From: Clostridia bacterium
Lineage (GTDB): Bacteria > Bacillota_A > Clostridia > Christensenellales > Aristaeellaceae
Assembly (NCBI GenBank): GCA_017432405.1
Contig: JAFRJF010000270.1
Span: 1-7,754, forward strand
DNA length: 7,754 nt
Direction of reading: 5' to 3'
Shown piece after piece: positions 1 through 7,754 of the stretch (positions are counted from its first letter, which is position 1; each line of letters opens with the position of its first letter). Below the pieces are notes generated by a model, which did no database searches, was not told where the DNA came from, and worked only from the letters and a program-made list of their open reading frames with translations. The translations under genes and the position numbers were made by a program.

Positions 1-33
1 CTGCTGTAGCAGCTGATTGAACATCTTTTCCAT
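1..33 (-). CDS. 5' end of an unidentified leftward gene (partial)
   Basis: Only the first 11 codons are in the window, reading MEKMFNQLLQQ on the minus strand, and the frame is open to the left edge. The start is supported by a strong ribosome binding site (GGAGG at 42-46, inside GGGGAGG) exactly 8 nt before the ATG, the same spacing as the other well-supported starts here. The fragment is too short to assign a family or function. It reads in the same direction as the DUF4342-type gene upstream, but 264 bp of non-coding sequence lies between them, so it probably has its own promoter or regulatory region. Confidence 0.6.
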   Translation of the reverse strand, partial: MEKMFNQLLQQ

Positions 34-41
34 GCCGAACA

Positions 42-48
42 CCTCCCC
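42..48 (-). promoter_or_regulatory. Ribosome binding site of the gene leaving the left edge
   Basis: The minus strand reads GGGGAGG, followed by 8 nt and then ATG at 33-31. This match to the anti-Shine-Dalgarno sequence is the main reason to believe a gene starts at position 33 although only 11 codons are visible. Confidence 0.65.
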
Positions 49-87
49 ATACCTTCTCGCGCTATGGTTTATTATTCGACATGACTT

Positions 88-112
88 CGTAAATTCCTTT
101 TGGAATTTTACG
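88..112. repeat. AT-rich inverted repeat (possible operator)
   Basis: CGTAAATTCC (88-97) and GGAATTTTACG (102-112) are inverted copies around a TTTT loop. Pairing is perfect for the inner 7 bp and continues outward with a single extra T in the right arm. The repeat ends about 55 bp upstream of the ATG at 33, where an operator or the promoter of that gene could lie. There is no strong GC stem and no T-run directly after it, so a terminator is less likely. Its function is inferred from position only. Confidence 0.4.
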
Positions 113-193
113 TTAATTTGTGGGCGGACTGAACAGTTACCTTCGCAGGAACGTTTCCTTTGGCTTGCCTGCGACGTTTTGTGCGCGGCTTTT

Positions 194-221
194 CCTATTG
201 CCTATTCCCTATTGCCTATTC
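194..221. repeat. Four tandem 7-bp repeats, CCTATTG/CCTATTC
   Basis: Four adjacent heptamers fit the consensus CCTATTS. They alternate CCTATTG, CCTATTC, CCTATTG, CCTATTC, so the array can also be read as two copies of a 14-bp unit. It is intergenic, downstream of the DUF4342-type gene. A further CC follows but the next unit is broken. Short arrays like this change copy number easily by replication slippage. No function is evident. Confidence 0.75.
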
Positions 222-297
222 CCTTTAAACCGCTCCTCTGCTATACCTCAAACACCCCGACAAATCAGAATTACTATATCTCATAATGCCGGGCTTG

Positions 298-810
298 TCA
301 ATGCTCCCGCGTGACCTCTTCCTTCACCCGCTTCACGGCTTCGGCGGCCTTGTCCATGGCGCTGTTCACGCTCTCGCGGCCAAGCTCGGCGCCGGAGAAG
401 CTGTAGCGGCAGCCGGCGAACAGGCCGATCACCAGCAGCGGGATGCAAACCCAGAAGGCGAAGATCAGAAGCAGCACCAGCACCGTCACCGGCACTTCCA
501 GCAGCACCTCGTCGCCCCTGCGTACCTCGAAGCGGTTGCGGTTGCCCAGGTTGAACAGGTCGCGGAGCAGCCCGCCCAGGCCTTCCACCACGCCTCTGCG
601 GCGCTCCCGGGCCTCGCGACCGGGGTTGCTCTCCTCGGCGGAGGTGTCGCAGCTGGTCCAGGTCTGCTGCCCGGTCTGGCCGATCTCCTTCTCCAGCATC
701 AGGGCCGCGTCCAGCATCTCCCAGTCGCAGGCCTCCAGGGCCTCGGTGGCCTTCTCCAGCGAAACGCCCATCTTCTCCGAAAGCTTCTCTGCCATCTCAT
801 AATGCGTCAT
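298..810 (-). CDS. DUF4342-type membrane protein with UBA-like N-terminus
   Basis: This 170-residue protein has no known biochemical function. Residues 2-42 resemble the UBA-like/TS-N fold (for example GVSLEKATEALEACDW). Residues 43-90 are a polar, low-complexity linker rich in Glu, Arg and Gly. Residues 92-140 match the DUF4342 pattern: a short charged beta segment (FEVRRGDEVLLEVPVTV) running into one hydrophobic membrane segment at about 106-134. Residues 141-170 form a charged, probably amphipathic helix. The start was placed at the ATG at 810 because GGAGG lies 8 nt upstream. An in-frame ATG at 843 would put the first codons on the -10 box of the gene's own promoter. The gene is divergent from the cytidylate-kinase-like gene. 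Family assignment is by pattern recognition; a role in membrane-associated regulation is only a guess. Confidence 0.8.
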   Translation of the reverse strand: MTHYEMAEKLSEKMGVSLEKATEALEACDWEMLDAALMLEKEIGQTGQQTWTSCDTSAEESNPGREARERRRGVVEGLGGLLRDLFNLGNRNRFEVRRGDEVLLEVPVTVLVLLLIFAFWVCIPLLVIGLFAGCRYSFSGAELGRESVNSAMDKAAEAVKRVKEEVTREH

Positions 811-841
811 GGTTTTGTCCTCCGTTCGTTTTGATGTGCCC

Positions 842-869
842 ATTATAGGACTGGAAAATGAAATGGCAA
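842..869 (-). promoter_or_regulatory. Sigma-A promoter for the DUF4342-type gene
   Basis: On the minus strand, TTGCCA (869-864, 5 of 6 matches to TTGACA) is followed after 16 bp by an exact TATAAT (847-842). Transcription would start near 835, leaving a leader of about 25 nt that contains the GGAGG site before the ATG at 810. The surrounding DNA is AT-rich, in contrast to the flanking genes. Confidence 0.7.
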
Positions 870-915
870 GAAAAATGGATTAGAGAATCATTAGAAAAAG
901 CTGAGCTTTCTTCAC

Positions 916-944
916 TGGACAACCGTCGCGGAATGGTGTATAAT
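916..944 (+). promoter_or_regulatory. Sigma-A promoter for the cytidylate-kinase-like gene
   Basis: TGGACA (916-921, 5 of 6 matches to TTGACA), a 17-bp spacer and an exact TATAAT (939-944) make a near-consensus housekeeping promoter. The predicted start near 951 gives a leader of about 40 nt containing the GGGAGG ribosome binding site. It is back to back with the promoter of the divergent gene, the two -35 boxes being about 46 bp apart. Confidence 0.75.
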
Positions 945-989
945 ACTATTGTAAAGAATTGATGAACCATCCGAAGGGAGGGCAAAAAA

Positions 990-1613
990 ATGAATAAAAA
1001 GAGCATCGTCATCGACCGTGAGTATGGCAGTGGCGGCCGCGAGGTGGCCCGCATACTGTCCGAAAAGCTGGGCATGGAGTTTTACGACGGCAACCTGCTG
1101 GTGCTGGCGGGCAAGGAATACGGCATCGACCTGGGCACGCTGCAGACCTACGACGAAAAGGGCGTGGGCAGCCTGCTGCACGATCTGTCCCTGGTGCGCA
1201 ACAGCGGCTTTGGCAGCACCGTCTACGGCAGTACCGTGAACGAGGCCCCGTTCCAGGTGTATTCCGCCCAGTCCCGGCTGGTGCAGCAGCTGGTGGCGAA
1301 GGGCCCTGCCATCTTCCTGGGGCGCTGCACGGGGCAGATCTTAAAAACAGAAGCGCGTGTGCCCTTCGTGCATGCCTTCATATACGCCAGCAACATGCAG
1401 GACCGCATTGACCGGGCCCGCAACGTGGACGGCGTGGAGGCCAGCCGGATCGAGGCCTACATCAAGCGCCGGGACAACCAGCGGAAGAACTACAACAAGT
1501 TCTTTACCGACAAGACCTGGGGCGACCGGGACAATTACGATCTGATGCTGAATACCTCCGCCTTGGGCTATGAGGGGGCCGCCGCGGCGATCATCGCGGT
1601 GATGGGGGAATGA
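990..1613 (+). CDS. Cytidylate-kinase-like family protein
   Basis: This 207-residue soluble protein resembles the cytidylate kinase-like family (Cytidylate_kin2), P-loop proteins related to CMP kinase whose substrate is mostly untested. The N-terminal IDREYGSGGREVARILSEKLG (split here as IDREYGSGGRE at 8-18, then the helix) is the family's version of the phosphate-binding loop; it lacks the classical GKS/GKT ending. GRCTGQIL (111-118) follows the second core strand. IKRRDNQRKNYN (158-169) is the Arg-rich lid-like region, and the chain ends with the typical YDLMLNTSALG stretch (183-193). The start is fixed by GGGAGG 8 nt upstream and by a near-consensus promoter. It appears to be a single-gene unit: the next gene downstream is convergent. 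Phosphorylation of CMP/dCMP is possible, but a canonical cmk elsewhere in the genome would be expected. Confidence 0.85.
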   Translation: MNKKSIVIDREYGSGGREVARILSEKLGMEFYDGNLLVLAGKEYGIDLGTLQTYDEKGVGSLLHDLSLVRNSGFGSTVYGSTVNEAPFQVYSAQSRLVQQLVAKGPAIFLGRCTGQILKTEARVPFVHAFIYASNMQDRIDRARNVDGVEASRIEAYIKRRDNQRKNYNKFFTDKTWGDRDNYDLMLNTSALGYEGAAAAIIAVMGE

Positions 1614-1626
1614 AAGGCCAATGACA

Positions 1627-1664
1627 ATGTACAGGGGCAGCGATGCATCGCTGCCCCTGTACAT
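1627..1664. repeat. 38-bp perfect palindrome between convergent genes
   Basis: The sequence is its own reverse complement across all 38 bp, centred between 1645 and 1646 on GATGCATC. As RNA it would fold into a 17-bp GC-rich stem with a TGCA loop on either strand. It starts 13 nt after the stop of the cytidylate-kinase-like gene and ends 9 nt before the stop of the thioesterase gene, so it is well placed as a bidirectional terminator or transcript-end stabiliser. Neither side has a proper T-run: the plus strand continues ATAGTAGATTTATT, and the minus strand TGTCATTGGCC. It may instead be a copy of a dispersed REP-like element. Structure is certain; function is inferred. Confidence 0.8.
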
Positions 1665-1673
1665 ATAGTAGAT

Positions 1674-2422
1674 TTATTCTCTCGTCATCAGCCGCGCCAG
1701 CACGCTGACCCTGTCGTCGGGCAGGGTGCCCTTGATGTCCAGTGCGCTGCCATTCCGGCGCCCTAAAGGACTTGCTTCGCGGCGCTGCTGGAAGCGCAGC
1801 GCGTCGCCCTCGTGGGCGGAGGTGAGGAAGATCACATCCATCTGCCTGACGTCCAGCGCCTTCCACGCCTTCAGCGGGAAGGCGTTGACGATGGCGCGGA
1901 CGTAGGCCACGTTGTTCATGTGGCGGGCCATGTCGATGTCGGTGTTGGTCACCAGGTGATGGGCGAAGGGCGGGTCGGCAAAATGGCTGCTGATCCGGGC
2001 GAAGGGCTCGTCGCAGGCGGGCGCATCCGGGTATTCCAGGTCCGCCGGCAGTATGTCCGCCATGGGCTGGGGCTTGCCGGTCTGCACGCTGACGATGGCC
2101 CATTCAGTCTTGCCCTGGACCAGCACCTCGCCGCCCCGGCGGATCTCATAGTATCGGTTGCAGCGCATCTCACCGGGCTTCTCGGGCCAGGTGACCACCT
2201 CCACCGTGTCCAGCAGCCGGGGCGGGTCGATGAAGCGCACCCGGGCCTTCACGGTGATCCAGAACAGGCCCTTTTGAATCAGGAAGTCCCAGCCCACGCC
2301 CATGGCCCCCGCCGCCTCGGTGGCGGTGTCCATGAACAGGTCGAAGGCGTGGGGAAGGCTCAATTTGCCCCAGGCGTCCACCTGGCTGGGCAGTATGGTG
2401 ACGGTCTTGGTGTAGATGAGGT

Positions 2423-2426
<4 letters not shown>
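1674..2426 (-). CDS. Acyl-ACP thioesterase, FatA/FatB family
   Basis: This 250-residue protein fits the bacterial members of the acyl-ACP thioesterase family, which hydrolyse acyl-ACP to free fatty acid and ACP in the cytoplasm. It has the expected double hotdog layout. Domain one covers about 1-135 and includes the long helix PHAFDLFMDTATEAAGAMG (25-43) and WITVKARVRFIDPPR (56-70). Domain two covers about 150-250 with NTDIDMARHMNNVAYV (161-176). In plant FatB the active site is an Asp-x-Asn-x-His motif plus a later acidic residue. Here Asp165, His169 and a candidate Glu206 are present, but the Asn position is Ala167. The ATG overlaps the nifJ stop codon (ATGA), so translation is probably coupled, helped by the GGAAGGG just upstream. 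Chain-length preference cannot be read from the sequence. Acyl-CoA rather than acyl-ACP as substrate is possible. Confidence 0.88.
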
Positions 2427-5926
<3,500 letters not shown>

Positions 5927-5934
5927 GGGAGGGA

Positions 5935-5940
5935 CCTCCT
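5935..5940 (-). promoter_or_regulatory. Ribosome binding site that fixes the nifJ start
   Basis: The minus strand reads AGGAGG, then 8 nt, then ATG at 5926-5924. This decides the start in favour of MTEKKQP over the upstream in-frame ATG at 6025. The GGAG core (5939-5936) can pair with CTCC (5931-5928) just before the start codon, forming a small 4-bp stem with a 4-nt loop that could slightly lower initiation. Confidence 0.75.
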
Positions 5941-5966
5941 TGTTCTGTGTGGCGTGAATGGACAGT

Positions 5967-6404
5967 TTATTCAAGGCGTTGGACAAACGCGGTTTTTTCC
6001 GCGCTGTTATAGCCCGCATGTTCATAAAACCTCAGAGTCGCATCCTCGCGCGACCCTGCAAGCAGCATGATTTTATAGCAATGTTCTCTTTCTGCGAGCG
6101 CTTTTGCGTAGTCAAGGCAGGCCGTCGCATGGCCCATGCCGCGGTAATCGCTGTGTGTGACCACGTTTTCAATGAGGGCATAGGGCCGGATGCCTCTCGT
6201 CAAGTTGGGGATGATTACACAGGCGCAGGAGGAAACCATCCTTCCATCGACGATATTGACGATGATGTGGTGGTTCTTATCCTGCGTGATCGCTTCCCAA
6301 GTGCGCTTCAGGTGTTCTGACCACTCCGGCATGTTTTTTTCGTGGAGATGCGTATAAAGGGCCAATAAAGCATTCAATTCCGTGCACTCGATTTCCCTGA
6401 CCAT
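5967..6404 (-). CDS. GNAT-family N-acetyltransferase
   Basis: This 145-residue cytoplasmic protein has the GNAT fold, which transfers an acyl group, usually acetyl from acetyl-CoA, to an amine. Motif A is clear: IENVVTHSDYRGMGHATA (78-95), where RGMGHA (88-93) is the RxxGxA-type pyrophosphate-binding loop and is followed by a helix. Near the C-terminus, FYEHAGY (126-132) is the usual motif B segment. The whole protein is one GNAT domain. The substrate cannot be told from the sequence. GGAGA lies 7 nt before the ATG. It sits 40 nt after the amidohydrolase and 40 nt before nifJ, with no terminator between, so it is probably cotranscribed. Two sampled 60-bp segments of the gene are about 45% and 48% GC, below the roughly 60% or more of its neighbours, which suggests a different history. 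Confidence 0.9.
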   Translation of the reverse strand: MVREIECTELNALLALYTHLHEKNMPEWSEHLKRTWEAITQDKNHHIIVNIVDGRMVSSCACVIIPNLTRGIRPYALIENVVTHSDYRGMGHATACLDYAKALAEREHCYKIMLLAGSREDATLRFYEHAGYNSAEKTAFVQRLE

Positions 6405-6444
6405 GCTTTCATCTCCGTAAATGCCGTTTTGCCGGGGAAGGCTG

Positions 6445-7245
6445 TCATATACCGAACAATTCCTGGGCGTTGTCCCAGAATAGCCTCCGGTATTCCTCGT
6501 CCGTCAAATCCAGCTTCAATAAAAAACCGATTTCCTCCGGTTGCCGCCACATGGGGTAGTCAGTGCCGAAGAGGACGCGCTTTGCCCCGTAGGCGCGGAT
6601 GATTTCGCGCATGCGCCCGGACGAAAGCCACCGGCTGCACGACGATGAGTCCACCATGAAGTTGGGAAAGTCCGGCAGGACGCGCGCGGCCTCGTCCCAC
6701 ACGCTCCAGCCCCCCAGGTGGGCGCCGATCAGCTTCAGATTGGGGAAGGCGCGAAGGACATTCGCCACCCGGTTCGGATTGGAATAGTCGAAGCGGAAAT
6801 CCCCGGTATGCATCAGCACCGGCAGGCCGACGGCCTCGCACAGCTCGTAGATGGCCATGGCCCGGGGGCTGTCGGCGGGAAAGCGCTGGATGTCCGGATG
6901 GAGCTTCACACCCCGCAGGCCCAGCGATATCAGGTTGCGCACGTCGGCCTCCTGATCCTGCGAATCCGGGTGCAGCGCGCCGAAGCCCACGAAGGCTCCG
7001 CCGCTGTTCTCCGTCTCCCGGGCGATGAAGCCGTTTATGGACGCCACCTGATGGGGCGTGGTGGCTACAGAATGGACCAAGAAGCGGGAGATGCCCGCTT
7101 CCCGGCCCGTCTCCAGCAGCGTTTGCGCCGTGCCGTCCCGGGGCTTCACGGGCAGGCCGTCGTAGAACGCATCCACCCCCGCCACCGCGCGGGGCGCGAT
7201 GTCCAAGGGGTAGATATGGCAGTGGGCGTCGAAGATTTGGTACAT
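6445..7245 (-). CDS. Amidohydrolase-family protein (amidohydrolase 2 type)
   Basis: This 266-residue protein is a metal-dependent TIM-barrel hydrolase or decarboxylase of the amidohydrolase 2 type (PF04909). The expected ligands are visible: DAHCH (His8, His10) at the N-terminus, KLHPD (His116), LMHTGD (His146), IGAHLGG (His176) and FGTDYP (Asp229). The family includes lactonases, hydrolases and aromatic-acid decarboxylases, and the sequence does not show which reaction applies. No signal peptide or membrane segment is seen, so it should be cytoplasmic. It starts only 6 nt after the acyl-CoA synthetase stop and has no good Shine-Dalgarno sequence, so translation is probably coupled to that gene. 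A link to an acid that the ligase activates is possible but unproven. Confidence 0.88.
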   Translation of the reverse strand: MYQIFDAHCHIYPLDIAPRAVAGVDAFYDGLPVKPRDGTAQTLLETGREAGISRFLVHSVATTPHQVASINGFIARETENSGGAFVGFGALHPDSQDQEADVRNLISLGLRGVKLHPDIQRFPADSPRAMAIYELCEAVGLPVLMHTGDFRFDYSNPNRVANVLRAFPNLKLIGAHLGGWSVWDEAARVLPDFPNFMVDSSSCSRWLSSGRMREIIRAYGAKRVLFGTDYPMWRQPEEIGFLLKLDLTDEEYRRLFWDNAQELFGI

Positions 7246-7251
7246 ATCGAA

Positions 7252-7754
7252 TTACGCGGTCTCGATCGCCGCATCCTTTTGCAGGCCCAGCTTCTGGACA
7301 GCCTGCTCGCGCATCTTGTACTTCTGGATCTTGCCGGCGTCGTTCATCGGGAAGCTGTCCACGAAGTCGATGTACTTGGGCACCTTGTGCTTGGCCATGT
7401 GGTCGAGGACGTACTGCTTCATCTCCTCCACGGTCATGGTCTCGCCCTCCTTGAGGATGATGCAGGCCATGATCTCCTCGCCCATGGCCTTGTCGGGCAC
7501 GCCGATGACCTGCACGTCCGAGACCTTGGGATGGGTGTAGATGAATTCCTCGATCTCCTTGGGGTAGATGTTCTCGCCGCCGCGGATGATCATGTCCGTG
7601 AGCCTGCCGGTGATGCGGTAGTTGCCCTCGGGGGTGCGGCAGGCCAGGTCGCCGGTGTGCAGCCAGCCGTCCTTATCGATGGCGGCGGCGGTGGCCTTGG
7701 GCATCTTGTAGTAGCCCTTCCAGAGGTTGTCGCCCCGGGCCACGAACTCGCCGA
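7252..7754 (-). CDS. AMP-forming acyl-CoA synthetase, C-terminal part (partial)
   Basis: The last 166 codons are in the window; the gene continues past the right edge. The fragment belongs to the AMP-binding, adenylate-forming superfamily, which activates a carboxylic acid with ATP and joins it to CoA. It begins near GEFVARGDN and contains GWLHTGDLA with the ribose-binding Asp (about residue 35 of the fragment). The hinge and following loop GRLTDMIIRGGENIYP (49-64) are present, as is NDAGKIQKYKMR (137-148) carrying the mobile-domain Lys at about 141. The motifs favour the medium/long-chain or aryl-acid group. Fatty, benzoic-type and cyclic acids cannot be told apart because the substrate pocket lies in the missing N-terminal domain. 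It is the first visible gene of the leftward block and is followed after 6 nt by the amidohydrolase. Confidence 0.93.
   Translation of the reverse strand, partial: GEFVARGDNLWKGYYKMPKATAAAIDKDGWLHTGDLACRTPEGNYRITGRLTDMIIRGGENIYPKEIEEFIYTHPKVSDVQVIGVPDKAMGEEIMACIILKEGETMTVEEMKQYVLDHMAKHKVPKYIDFVDSFPMNDAGKIQKYKMREQAVQKLGLQKDAAIETA

Larger units (their letters stand above)
34..297. other. Non-coding intergenic region
   Basis: This 264-bp stretch lies between the stop of the DUF4342-type gene and the start of the gene leaving the left edge. It is clearly richer in A and T than the flanking genes. It holds the ribosome binding site at 42-48, an AT-rich inverted repeat at 88-112 and a 7-bp repeat array at 194-221. 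CGCAGG at 144-149 and CCTGCG at 168-173 form a 6-bp inverted repeat with a long spacer, which is weak. I see no convincing -35/-10 pair for the left gene, no hairpin with a T-run that would terminate the DUF4342-type gene, and no tRNA or riboswitch fold I recognise. Open frames across it lack ribosome binding sites. Confidence 0.6.

Noticed and set aside
17..286. An 89-codon open frame on the plus strand through the intergenic region
   Set aside because: It has no ribosome binding site, begins inside the antisense of the left-edge gene and runs through the heptamer repeats, with no recognisable protein features.
286..834. A 182-codon plus-strand frame opposite the DUF4342-type gene
   Set aside because: Antisense shadow. 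The minus-strand frame has a promoter, a ribosome binding site and a recognisable domain pattern.
5988..6003. CGCGG and CCGCG around six T bases, resembling a terminator
   Set aside because: It lies inside the GNAT coding region. The stem is only 5 bp, and the T-run forms the loop rather than following the stem.
5927..6025. A nifJ start 33 codons further upstream
   Set aside because: It would overlap the GNAT gene by about 60 bp and add residues unlike nifJ N-termini. The ATG at 5926 has AGGAGG at ideal spacing and starts like the family.

Overview
This window looks like a chromosomal piece of a GC-rich, strictly anaerobic Bacillota (class Clostridia or close relatives). The evidence is a single-chain pyruvate:ferredoxin oxidoreductase, strong AGGAGG-type ribosome binding sites about 8 nt before the starts, sigma-A promoters with exact TATAAT boxes, a cytidylate-kinase-like protein and a DUF4342-type membrane protein. 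I cannot name the genus. I see no phage, plasmid, transposase, CRISPR, tRNA or rRNA sequence.

Layout, left to right. (1) Positions 1-33 hold the first 11 codons of a leftward gene that runs off the window. (2) Positions 34-297 are non-coding, with a ribosome binding site, an AT-rich inverted repeat and a short array of 7-bp repeats. (3) A leftward DUF4342-type membrane protein (298-810) and a rightward cytidylate-kinase-like protein (990-1613) are divergent, each with a recognisable sigma-A promoter in the 179-bp gap. (4) A 38-bp perfect palindrome (1627-1664) fills most of the gap between the convergent kinase-like and thioesterase genes. (5) The rest, 1674-7754, is one leftward block with gaps of 40 nt or less. 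In transcription order it encodes the C-terminal part of an acyl-CoA synthetase, an amidohydrolase, a GNAT acetyltransferase, pyruvate:ferredoxin oxidoreductase (nifJ) and a FatA/FatB-family acyl-ACP thioesterase whose start overlaps the nifJ stop.

How the genes may work together (inference). nifJ makes acetyl-CoA and reduced ferredoxin from pyruvate. The thioesterase would release fatty acids from acyl-ACP, and the AMP-forming ligase at the other end of the block would turn a free acid into its CoA ester. The block therefore has an acyl-CoA/fatty-acid theme around central carbon metabolism. The amidohydrolase and the GNAT protein have no assigned substrate, and the GNAT gene is visibly lower in GC than its neighbours.

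I did not find a clearly new multi-gene system. The points most worth checking are the ATGA overlap tying the thioesterase to nifJ, the Ala in place of the usual active-site Asn in the thioesterase, and the two intergenic repeat structures.
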